Position numbers and translations under genes: made by a program
Shown here: piece after piece, positions 53,523 to 61,731 of the stretch
How the letters are laid out: each line of letters starts with the position of its first letter
Position numbering within the stretch: position 1 is the stretch's first letter
The notes under the pieces: generated by a model
Database searches by the model: none
The model's input: the letters and a program-made list of their open reading frames with translations, nothing else
What the model was told of the DNA's origin: nothing
Origin: Nitrospira sp. ST-bin5
GTDB taxonomy: Bacteria > Nitrospirota > Nitrospiria > Nitrospirales > Nitrospiraceae
Direction: 5' to 3'
Assembly (NCBI GenBank): GCA_002083555.1
Contig: MSXN01000022.1
Coordinates: 1-64,000, forward strand
Length of the DNA stretch: 64,000 bases

Positions 53523-53918
53523 TTACCGGGGCGGCGATTCACCCTTGAGGGCACGGGTGGTAGTGTCGGTCAGTCCGGCCAGGGAGTCGGCTGCGACGGG
53601 AACGAGCCAGGCATGCAGAGCCCGAGCGGCAGCGCCGCCATAGGCCAGGCCCGCGCCCTGGTCCTCACGCGTCACGGCGATGAAGGGGGTATTGGGGTGT
53701 AGATTGCGAAACAGCACCAGCCGCGAGAGTCCGTCATGATCCGTAGAGAGCACTTCCGCCACAATCAAGTCATAGCCCGACACTTGTCTCGGTCCCGGTT
53801 GGTTTAAGATCTCTCGGGTGTTCGGGACGCCGAGCACGGCAGCTGCGTCCTGCCCTATGGACTGACGGAGTAAGTTCCGGAACCTGTCGTCGTCACTAAT
53901 AAGCAGAATGGTGGGCAT
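53523..53918 (-). CDS. Stand-alone degenerate receiver protein
   Basis: A 131-residue single receiver-like domain. ILLISDDD keeps the acidic cluster, but the phosphoacceptor position is Glu (E55 in LIVAEVLSTDHDG) and the conserved Lys region is altered. A Glu there often mimics the phosphorylated state. It overlaps the upstream LuxR-type gene by 23 bases, so the two products are made together. Function unknown. Confidence 0.75.
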   Translation of the reverse strand: MPTILLISDDDRFRNLLRQSIGQDAAAVLGVPNTREILNQPGPRQVSGYDLIVAEVLSTDHDGLSRLVLFRNLHPNTPFIAVTREDQGAGLAYGGAAARALHAWLVPVAADSLAGLTDTTTRALKGESPPR

Positions 53919-54678
53919 GCAATGGTTCCTCTTGAATCAGTGAGCGGGACCGAGTCCGGGTCCGAGTCCATTCCCAGACCATCTCGGCCGTCATGGATGT
54001 ATCGGGAGACGGTATCTGTTGGACGGTGTGATTGATGAACCAGGCGGCGACTTGGGAACGGCGCGTCATGTGCAGACGGTCGAAGAGGTCGGCGAGATAG
54101 TTTTTGACGGTTTTTTCGCTCAAGTTGAGCTGTCTGCCGATTTCCTTGTTGGTGAGACCCTCGCTCAGGAGCGGGAGGATCTGCTGATGTCTGGGGGAGA
54201 GGTGTGGGGCCGGCTCCTGTGGAGATTCCGCCTGTCGGCCTATCCACTTCAGGGCGGTGCTCATGAGAGCATGATCAAAGGACGGTTCTCCTGCCAGCGT
54301 TTGTGCGACGATTCCTGGCACTTGAGCAGGAGGGATCGTTTTCAGAATACATCCTAGCGCTCCTGCCTGTACTGCGTGCATCAGCAGTTGCGCGTTGGCG
54401 GTATCGGCAACGAAAAGTACACGCATATTGGGGTATCGGCTAAGAAGGGTCCGGCAGAGATCGATCCCGTTACCGTCTGAAAACCATGTTCCCATCAGCA
54501 CGGCATCAGGGTGGTATCGATCCGCCGCTGCGAGCAACTCGGCTGCGGTGGAAACCGGGGGCGGGAGATGCAGGTCTGGCTGATGGGTCAGAATCGCATG
54601 GAGTCCCAGGCGGGTCGGCAATTCGCGCTCGGCTATGACGATGGTGTGAGGCGCTCTGCGTGAAGGGCGTGTGGGCAT
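53896..54678 (-). CDS. LuxR/NarL-type regulator with a pseudo-receiver
   Basis: A 260-residue regulator. The N-terminal receiver-like domain (residues 12-130) lacks the phosphoacceptor: the usual Asp is G63 in VLMGTWFSDGNG, and the acidic pair is reduced to AE. The C-terminal LuxR helix-turn-helix is intact (LSPRHQQILPLLSEGLTNKEIGRQLNLSEKTVKNYL). A tail of about 50 residues follows. It is probably not controlled by phosphorylation. The start is uncertain; a TTG 12 bases upstream is possible. Confidence 0.82.
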   Translation of the reverse strand: MPTRPSRRAPHTIVIAERELPTRLGLHAILTHQPDLHLPPPVSTAAELLAAADRYHPDAVLMGTWFSDGNGIDLCRTLLSRYPNMRVLFVADTANAQLLMHAVQAGALGCILKTIPPAQVPGIVAQTLAGEPSFDHALMSTALKWIGRQAESPQEPAPHLSPRHQQILPLLSEGLTNKEIGRQLNLSEKTVKNYLADLFDRLHMTRRSQVAAWFINHTVQQIPSPDTSMTAEMVWEWTRTRTRSRSLIQEEPLHAHHSAY

Positions 54679-54829
54679 ATCGAGAAGCAAGGAAGATGGA
54701 CTGCGAGAATAGAAAGATCAGTGCGCGTTTCTGAAATGTTTGGCAATCGGTAACGGGCTGATCATTGAGTAGGAATCGATATGGTTGACTTGTCAGATAA
54801 AGGCTGACAGGCGTGTTCGTAGAGGGGAG

Positions 54830-55465
54830 CTACCGGATCAACTGGTTGTCAATGGCGAAACGGATCAGTTCTGCCGTTGTTCGAAGGTTCAATTTCTCCA
54901 GGATGCGGGCTCGATAGGTGCTGACGGTTTTGATGCTGAGGGCGAGGTGCGCTGCGACTTCGGTCGGCGTATTCCCTGATCCGATGAGTCGAAGCACCTC
55001 GAGCTCCCGGTCCGAGAGCATCTCGTGCGGTTCCCGATCCTCGCCGGAGGTGGCGCTGAGATCGGCGGCGAGTTGCTCCGCCAGCGCAGCGCTCACATAA
55101 CGGCCTCCTTGCAAGATGCGTTTCACGGCGGACGTAACCTCTTCCGGTGCGGTGTCTTTCGTGAGATAGCCGGCGGCGCCGGCTTTGAATGCACGTCTGG
55201 CGTATTGCGCTTCCGGGTAGAGGCTCAGAATCAAAACCGGGAGGTGGGGACAGATCCGCTTGATGTCTTTGAGCGCATCGAGACCGCTTCTGTCAGGCAG
55301 ATTGATATCGAGAATAACGAGATCCCACGGGGTGGCTTGAGTCGCCTCAAGGGCCTCCTGCGCAGTTCCTTTCTCGACGATCGTCAGGTCGGGGAGGTCT
55401 TCTCGAAGCACATGGGCCACACCGCGGCGGACTAGCGCATGATCATCGACCAACAGGATCTTCAT
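54830..55465 (-). CDS. NarL-type response regulator
   Basis: A 211-residue two-component transcription factor. The receiver is complete: D7-D8 acidic pocket, phosphoacceptor D53 and K103. The C-terminal LuxR helix-turn-helix is LSDRELEVLRLIGSGNTPTEVAAHLALSIKTVSTY. It overlaps the upstream kinase gene by 23 bases, so kinase and regulator are a cognate pair. A hairpin TGTCAG-N7-CTGACA lies downstream at 54791-54809. Confidence 0.93.
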   Translation of the reverse strand: MKILLVDDHALVRRGVAHVLREDLPDLTIVEKGTAQEALEATQATPWDLVILDINLPDRSGLDALKDIKRICPHLPVLILSLYPEAQYARRAFKAGAAGYLTKDTAPEEVTSAVKRILQGGRYVSAALAEQLAADLSATSGEDREPHEMLSDRELEVLRLIGSGNTPTEVAAHLALSIKTVSTYRARILEKLNLRTTAELIRFAIDNQLIR

Positions 55466-58103
55466 GCCCCTCCTGATTCAGGTGTGATGGATAGGTGGAG
55501 GCGGCGGGCGGGTGAATGAGCACGGCCATCGGGATGTGTAGGGAGGCGGCTGTGCCTTCCGACGGATGTGGCGCAATCGTGAATGTGCCGCCGAGGAGCA
55601 TGGCCCGCTCGATGATGCCTTTCAGGCCGAACGAGTCGTGCCGCGTCTGATGGCCTGGAGTAATGCCGGTTCCATTATCGTGGACTACTACGGTAAGCAG
55701 ATCGCCGGTACGGGTAAACGTGATGGTGACGGCCATGGCGCATGCGTGGCGCAGAACATTGGTCAGAAGTTCCTGCACAATCCTGAAGACGGCCGAGGCT
55801 GTGGCATCGTCAAATGGGGCCTCCGTCAGGGCGGGATCGACGACGACGTCGCAGGCGATCCCGGTGCGGATTTCAAATTGTTGCGCGTGAGCCTGCACAG
55901 CTGGAATCAACCCGAGTTCATCCAGGATAGCGGGACGGAGGGAGGTGCTCACCTGCCGCACTTGCTTCAGCATGGAATCATTCAGGTTTAAGAGATCATT
56001 CAGGCGGGCATCGTGGTTTCGCGTGGGCTGCTGAGGGGAGGATGCTCCCAGGTTTTTCTTCAGGGTTGTCAGCTGAAAGCGCATGGCGGTCAGCAGTTGC
56101 CCAAGTTCATCGTGAATTTCCCGGGCGATGCGGCGGCGTTCGTTTTCTTCCGCCGTCGCGGCATGTCTCGTGACGTCCTGGAGCCGTGCATAGGCAGTGC
56201 GGAGTTTGGCGTCGGACTGATGCCGGTCGGTGATGTCTTCGACCGTACCGGCAACACGGAGGGGGGCGCCCGCCTCATCACGGGTTACTTCCCCGCGGCA
56301 GCGGATATGGCGAGGTTCCCCCGAGGGACGAAGAATGCGACAGACCAGATCATAGGGCGTGCCGTGGGTGAGTGTCTCGCGGAGGGTGTTGATAACCCGT
56401 CGACGGTCGTCCGGATGCAAGGATTCGAGAAACAGCTTGTAGGATGGAATGACGCTTCCAGGCGTGTACCCGAAGATGCGGTAGCTCTGATCCGACCAGG
56501 TGACGACGGAATCGGCAGTCCATTCCCAGCTCCCAAGCCCCGCAATCCGCTGGGCCTCCTTCAATTGCATCTCGTTCCGGCGGAGGGCCTCCTCTGCTAG
56601 CTTCCGATCGGTGATGTCCCTGCAGGATCCGGCCATACGTTGAGGTTCGCCGCGCGAGTCCCTGATGGCCCGGCCGCGTCCCCGCAGCCAGCAATACTCG
56701 CCCCGGTTTGTCCGAATGCGGTATTCCACATCGAACGGAGCTCGCTGTTGGAGATGTGCCTGGAGAGCCGAGAAAACTCGCCCGCTATCTTCAGGGTGTA
56801 ACCGTTGAGCCCAGTGGGCGAGCGTGTGAAACGGTTCAGAATCATTCAGCGCTAGGATTTCGCGGATTTTTGGCGACCACCAGATCGGGTTCTCCGGGTC
56901 GAGCATGGGACGCCCCGGCAGGCGATGCCCGTCCCACCAGGCGTCGGTCGAACCTTCTGCGGCAAGGGCCAGGCGCTCCTCGCTTTGGCGCAAGGCGGCT
57001 TGCAGATGCTTTTGGCTGGTGATATCGATGAGGACTCCCTGCACCGTCTTCGGACGACCATTTGCGCAGGTCACGGTGACGACGTCGTGGACCCAGACGA
57101 TTCGTCCATCTGCGGCGATCATGCGGTATTCCGCGCGATGATTGAGCCCTTGTGCGGTCGCCGCGAGGCAAGCCTGTACAGTGGTGTCACGGTCCTCCGG
57201 ATGAATGTGATCGGGCCAGAAGGCCGGATCGTTCAGCCACCGGCTTACGGGGTAGCCCAGGAGCGCTTCCGCGTGCGGGCTGACGAAGGTAAAGGCCAAT
57301 GCCCCCGGAGTGGCTTCCCATACGACGCTGTCGAGATGATTGACGAGATTGGCGAACCGTGCCTCGGACCGTCGCAACGCTTCTTCGGCGCGTGTGCGGG
57401 CGGTGATATCGATCATCGCGCCGATCATGCGGATTGCTGAGCCTGACTCGTTTCGGATGATGGTGCCGCGATCAAGGAATGTGCGGTACGTGCTATCCTG
57501 AACGTGAAATTGATACTCGCCGGTCCAGCCGGATTGTCCTGTCTCGATGGCCGACCGGATTTCTGTGATCACGCGGTCTCGATCGTTCGGGTGAAGCCGC
57601 GATTGCCAGGCTTCAATGGAAGGCTCCACGACCGGATCGTACCCGAAGACCGTCACCGCGTTCTCGCTCCACCAATGAGCGTTCGTGCGAAGGTCCCAGT
57701 CCCAGAGGATGTCGTTGGTCTGATGGGCCAGCGACTGCCAGCGCCGTTCGGACTGGAAATGGGCGATGCGGTCCCGGATCAATCGGCGGAGACCGAAGGC
57801 CGTCGTCCAAATCACGATGACAGCCAACATCCGATTGAGGATGGCATAGGCCACGGGGGCGCCTGGCGGAGAGAGCACAAAGCCGGCCGCGATCAACACG
57901 GTAGAGGCGCCGGCGATGCGAAAGGGGAGCCTCGGCTCATACAGAAACGAACTCAGGAGGAGCGGGACGAGATACAGGATGGCTTCAGCATAGCCAAGCG
58001 GGGTGAGGATGTCGCCGATGAACACAACGGCGATGCTGAGGCCGGCGCTGATCGCCAACCTGGAACTTGGCCGGGGAAGCACGTGGATATATTTCCCTGT
58101 CAT
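55443..58103 (-). CDS. Sensor histidine kinase with four PAS domains (HisKA_3)
   Basis: An 886-residue membrane-associated kinase. Four to five hydrophobic segments at the N-terminus (about residues 14-110) are followed by four PAS/PAC units, each ending in a DIT-type PAC motif (MIDITAR, LIDITSQ, CRDITDR and VEDITDR). The HisKA_3 dimerisation box REIHDELGQLLTAMR holds the phosphorylated histidine, and a HATPase domain with DNGTGI follows. No signal can be assigned. The start is the ATG before the membrane part; a TTG 96 bases upstream was rejected. It pairs with the response regulator it overlaps. Confidence 0.92.
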   Translation of the reverse strand: MTGKYIHVLPRPSSRLAISAGLSIAVVFIGDILTPLGYAEAILYLVPLLLSSFLYEPRLPFRIAGASTVLIAAGFVLSPPGAPVAYAILNRMLAVIVIWTTAFGLRRLIRDRIAHFQSERRWQSLAHQTNDILWDWDLRTNAHWWSENAVTVFGYDPVVEPSIEAWQSRLHPNDRDRVITEIRSAIETGQSGWTGEYQFHVQDSTYRTFLDRGTIIRNESGSAIRMIGAMIDITARTRAEEALRRSEARFANLVNHLDSVVWEATPGALAFTFVSPHAEALLGYPVSRWLNDPAFWPDHIHPEDRDTTVQACLAATAQGLNHRAEYRMIAADGRIVWVHDVVTVTCANGRPKTVQGVLIDITSQKHLQAALRQSEERLALAAEGSTDAWWDGHRLPGRPMLDPENPIWWSPKIREILALNDSEPFHTLAHWAQRLHPEDSGRVFSALQAHLQQRAPFDVEYRIRTNRGEYCWLRGRGRAIRDSRGEPQRMAGSCRDITDRKLAEEALRRNEMQLKEAQRIAGLGSWEWTADSVVTWSDQSYRIFGYTPGSVIPSYKLFLESLHPDDRRRVINTLRETLTHGTPYDLVCRILRPSGEPRHIRCRGEVTRDEAGAPLRVAGTVEDITDRHQSDAKLRTAYARLQDVTRHAATAEENERRRIAREIHDELGQLLTAMRFQLTTLKKNLGASSPQQPTRNHDARLNDLLNLNDSMLKQVRQVSTSLRPAILDELGLIPAVQAHAQQFEIRTGIACDVVVDPALTEAPFDDATASAVFRIVQELLTNVLRHACAMAVTITFTRTGDLLTVVVHDNGTGITPGHQTRHDSFGLKGIIERAMLLGGTFTIAPHPSEGTAASLHIPMAVLIHPPAASTYPSHLNQEGHEDPVGR

Positions 58104-58231
58104 TGCGCCACCATGCCATGACGGCCATAGCGAGACCAACGTAGGCGGAGGGTAGCCATTTACGCACGTGGGCGATAGGGCCTTATGGTATAGAGCCAAT
58201 TGCTGTTGGCCCTATCGGTGGCGGAGAGATA

Positions 58232-59764
58232 TTACAGCTTGTAGAGCTCGCCGTATTTCTTTTCCAGGTAGGTCAGGAAGGGCTCCGGGTCGATGCTTTT
58301 CCCTGTTACGCGCCGGGCGAGGTGGTCCGGGGTGAACATGCGGCCCCAGCGGTGGATCTTTTGCTCCAGCCAGCGGCGCAGCACCAGCAATTGGCCGGCC
58401 GCGATTTCATCATCCAGATGAGGGATCTCCAGCTTGGCTTGTTCGAAGAACTGGACCGAATAGAGATTGCCCAGCGTATAGGTCGGGAAGTAACCGAAGG
58501 CGCCGAAGGACCAATGGACATCTTGCAGTACCCCCTCGGCATCAGTCGGGGGAGTGATGCCGAGATAGTCCCGCATCTTCTGATTCCAGACGCCGGGCAG
58601 GTCTTCAGGTTGCAGTCGTCCTTCAATCAAATCCTGCTCGATCTCGAACCGCAGCATGATGTGCAGATTGTAGGTCAGTTCGTCGGCTTCGACGCGGATG
58701 AAGGAGGGCTTCACGCAATTGATGGCGGCATAGAAGTGCTCCAGATCGATGCCGCGTAATTGGTGGTGAAACGTCTGTTGCAGGATCGGGTAGAAGAACT
58801 GCCAGAACGCCCGTGACCGCCCCACGCAGTTCTCCCACATACGCGACTGGCTTTCGTGAATCCCGAGCGACACGGATTCCCCGAGCGGGGTGCCGAAGTA
58901 GCGCTGGTCGAGCCCTTGGTCGTAGAGGCCGTGGCCGCCTTCGTGAATACAACTGAAGAGGCAGGACTGCAGTTCGTGCTCATGGACGCGGGTGGTCACG
59001 CGCACATCGGTCGGATGAAACGACGTCGTGAACGGATGGGCGGAGAGGTCCAGCCGTCCGCGCTCAAAATCATAGCCCATGGCGATGAGCACGAGCCGGC
59101 CGAATTCCAGCTGTCGGGCCTGATCGTACGCATGCCGGAGGATGTGGTCGTCGATCTGATGCGGACTCTGGGTCACGCGCTTGAGGAGCGGTACGAGGCG
59201 CGCCTTCATCTGGGCAAACAGCGGCCGGAGCGCGGCGATGGTAGATCCGGGTTCGTAGACGTCCAGCAACGCATCGTAGGGCGAGGTCTGATACCCAAGG
59301 TATTCCGCCTCTTCCCGTTTGAGCGCGAGCACTGTGCGGAGGTTGGGAAGAAACTGGCGAAAGTTGTTCTGCTCTTTGGCCTCGGCCCAGACCTGCTGCG
59401 CCAGGGAGGTTTCCCGGCTGAGTCTGACGACAAAATCGGAGGGGAGCTTTTTCGCGCGGCTAAAATCCCGCCAGATTTCCCGCAGCAACGAGCGCGAGGG
59501 TTCGTCCCACAGATCGCCCGGTTGGTCGATGGCCTGTCCCGTCGCCGGATCGACGGTGGCGGCGAGAAGCCGTTCGATGTCCGGAGAGACCAGTTTGTCG
59601 TGGGCGAGGCCTTGGAGCACGGCGATCTGTTCCGCTCGCGCTTCCCCGCCGCCGGCCGGCATGTGCGTTTCCTGATCCCATGACAACACTGAGGCGGCGC
59701 TGTTGATCCTGGTGATCTCCAAGAGTCTGGTGGTCAGTGGTGCCAGTGTTGCAACAGTCTTCAC
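58232..59764 (-). CDS. M32-family metallocarboxypeptidase
   Basis: A 510-residue zinc carboxypeptidase of the thermostable Taq type, cytoplasmic and broad in specificity. The zinc site is H274-E275-G-G-H278 in SCIHEGGHGLYDQG. The upstream NSAASVLSWDQETHMP and downstream GIHESQSRMWEN stretches are characteristic. Length is typical. It is divergent from the O-methyltransferase gene, and no partner is evident. Confidence 0.95.
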   Translation of the reverse strand: MKTVATLAPLTTRLLEITRINSAASVLSWDQETHMPAGGGEARAEQIAVLQGLAHDKLVSPDIERLLAATVDPATGQAIDQPGDLWDEPSRSLLREIWRDFSRAKKLPSDFVVRLSRETSLAQQVWAEAKEQNNFRQFLPNLRTVLALKREEAEYLGYQTSPYDALLDVYEPGSTIAALRPLFAQMKARLVPLLKRVTQSPHQIDDHILRHAYDQARQLEFGRLVLIAMGYDFERGRLDLSAHPFTTSFHPTDVRVTTRVHEHELQSCLFSCIHEGGHGLYDQGLDQRYFGTPLGESVSLGIHESQSRMWENCVGRSRAFWQFFYPILQQTFHHQLRGIDLEHFYAAINCVKPSFIRVEADELTYNLHIMLRFEIEQDLIEGRLQPEDLPGVWNQKMRDYLGITPPTDAEGVLQDVHWSFGAFGYFPTYTLGNLYSVQFFEQAKLEIPHLDDEIAAGQLLVLRRWLEQKIHRWGRMFTPDHLARRVTGKSIDPEPFLTYLEKKYGELYKL

Positions 59765-59867
59765 GTCCGGTCTCCTCGCTTGTGCTAATATCTCCGCGCG
59801 TGCGCCAGTCTACGCAATGCGCGGCGCGATTTTCAAATGATACGGAAATGATACAGATGGGTGACGA

Positions 59868-60521
59868 ATGAAAACGTTAGTGGCGCCTGAGATCGAAGCC
59901 TATGCCCAGGCGCATTCCATGGCTGAGTCCGGCGTGGCGCGCGCGCTCCGCGAGGAGACACAGCGGACCATGGAGTACGCGCAGATGCTGGTTGGTCCGC
60001 TGGAAGGGGCGTTTCTCAAGATGATGGCGCAGCTGGTCGGGGCGACGCGGGTGCTGGAGATCGGGATGTTCACCGGCTATAGCGCGCTCTGTTTTGCCGA
60101 GGCTCTTCCCGATGACGGGCGCGTGATCACCTGTGAAATCGACGAATTGTCGGCGGCGTTGGGGCGGAAGCATTTCGCCAATAGTTCGCATGGCAAGAAG
60201 ATCGAGATTCGCCTCGGGCCGGCATTGGAGACCATGGGGGAGCTGAGCGGACCGTTCGATGTCATCTTTATCGATGCCGACAAGATGAACTACCTGAACT
60301 ACTATCGCCGGGCGATCGATCTGCTGGCGCCTACCGGCGTCATCCTGATCGACAATGTGCTCTGGGACGGCGAGGTGCTGAAACAGCCGGCGCACGATGA
60401 GAAGACGGCGGCGATCCAGGAATTGAATCGGACGGTGGCCGCTGATTCAGGCGTGACGGCGGTGTTGGTGACGATTCGCGATGGCGTGCTGGTGATTCGG
60501 AAGAAGGCGGTGGTGTCGTGA
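59868..60521 (+). CDS. SAM-dependent O-methyltransferase (methyltransferase family 3)
   Basis: A 217-residue soluble enzyme of the catechol/caffeoyl-CoA O-methyltransferase group. The SAM site is VLEIGMFTGYSAL, EIDE follows strand two, and FIDADKMNYLNYY contains the metal-binding Asp and catalytic Lys. The substrate cannot be told. It overlaps the EamA gene by four bases (GTGA type), so the two are co-translated. Confidence 0.92.
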   Translation: MKTLVAPEIEAYAQAHSMAESGVARALREETQRTMEYAQMLVGPLEGAFLKMMAQLVGATRVLEIGMFTGYSALCFAEALPDDGRVITCEIDELSAALGRKHFANSSHGKKIEIRLGPALETMGELSGPFDVIFIDADKMNYLNYYRRAIDLLAPTGVILIDNVLWDGEVLKQPAHDEKTAAIQELNRTVAADSGVTAVLVTIRDGVLVIRKKAVVS

Positions 60522-61438
60522 CATCGTCATCCACCAGCGCGGCCTACGGGGCGCTTGCGCTGGCCGCCGTGTTGTGGGGCGGGTCGATTGTCGCGCAGAA
60601 GCTGGCGCTCGGATCCTTCTCCGCGGTCGAAGCGTCCGTGCTGCGTGATATCGGCGGACTGGCGATTCTGCTCACGACCTGGTGGTGGCAGGAGGGGACG
60701 CTGGCCAAGATTTCGGGCCGGGACCTCGGCGTACTGTTTTGGCTCGGGCTTGGAGTGCTGGGCAATCACCTCCTGATTCTGATGGGGCTCAAGTATGTCA
60801 GCGGGGCGGTGGCGGGCGTGATTATCGGCTCCGCTCCGGTCGTGACGGCGTTGCTGTCGGCCGTGATGATTCAGGATGTGCCGCTCCGATCGGTGTGGGC
60901 CGGGGGGTTGCTGTCTTGCGCCGGTGTGGCGTTGGTCTCGATTGCCGGGTTTCAGGCGGCCGGCGAACATCCGATATTCGGCAGTCTATTGGTGTTCCTG
61001 GGTGTCGTGAGCTGGGCGCTCTATAGTATCGGCAGCCGCGCCGTGATGCATCGGATCTCGCCGCTCACGGTGAATTGGACCACGCTGCTTGTCGCCACGG
61101 TCATCCAGATTCCTCTCCTGTGGACCGATCGCAAGATGCTCGATGCCGGACCGGCTTCGGTGACGATGCCGGATTGGCTGGCGCTCGGATATCTCGTGGT
61201 CTTTGCGACGGCCGTGGCGCAGCAAGCCTGGCTATTCGGGGTGCAAGGCATCGGACCTTCCCGGGCGTCTGTCCTGGGGAATCTCACGCCGGTCGCAGCG
61301 GTGGCGCTCTCTGCGCTCATCTTACAAGAAGCCGTGGGTCTGGTCGAACTTACCGGGATCGCGCTCATCCTGGCCGGAGTGTGGGTCGTCGATCGATGTA
61401 CAACACCGCCTGGCCATTCGGAACCCGCTCAAAAATAG
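60518..61438 (+). CDS. EamA-family (DMT) transporter
   Basis: A 306-residue membrane protein with ten predicted helices in two EamA repeats (about residues 8-138 and 150-292). The family exports or imports small metabolites, and specificity is not visible. GTG is the start, overlapping the methyltransferase stop, which could mean that it exports the methylated product (inference). Confidence 0.9.
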   Translation: MTSSSTSAAYGALALAAVLWGGSIVAQKLALGSFSAVEASVLRDIGGLAILLTTWWWQEGTLAKISGRDLGVLFWLGLGVLGNHLLILMGLKYVSGAVAGVIIGSAPVVTALLSAVMIQDVPLRSVWAGGLLSCAGVALVSIAGFQAAGEHPIFGSLLVFLGVVSWALYSIGSRAVMHRISPLTVNWTTLLVATVIQIPLLWTDRKMLDAGPASVTMPDWLALGYLVVFATAVAQQAWLFGVQGIGPSRASVLGNLTPVAAVALSALILQEAVGLVELTGIALILAGVWVVDRCTTPPGHSEPAQK

Positions 61439-61449
61439 GGCATTTACCT

Positions 61450-61466
61450 ATCAGGAAATTCCTGAT
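61450..61466. promoter_or_regulatory. Perfect 17-base palindrome upstream of the second sensor kinase
   Basis: ATCAGGAA-A-TTCCTGAT is an exact 8-1-8 inverted repeat, 12 bases after the EamA stop. It is the size of a dimeric regulator site. The remaining bases up to the kinase at 61732 show no gene. Confidence 0.5.
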
Positions 61467-61731
61467 GGTGAAGGACGGCCTTAGTAGTATTTCCGACTCG
61501 CCCATTCCTGTATCATGCCCCCATTTATGGGCCCCAATTTCTATTGTACGGTTCTGCTTCAAGACGGTTCTCACCACAGACTATTGGTCCGGGTGGCTTG
61601 GTTCGATACAGCGATGACCCTTAATCCGCAGCGAGGCGCCGCCTAGGACCATAGAAGTATCCGCGACTTGGAGCGCCCCATCACAGTCACGGGACCGGAG
61701 CGAAGTTCGTGTCGCGCGCGGCTGATCTCAT

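Noticed and set aside
58104..58199. Longer N-terminus of the PAS kinase from a TTG
   Set aside because: The added residues are not membrane-like and no ribosome site is seen.
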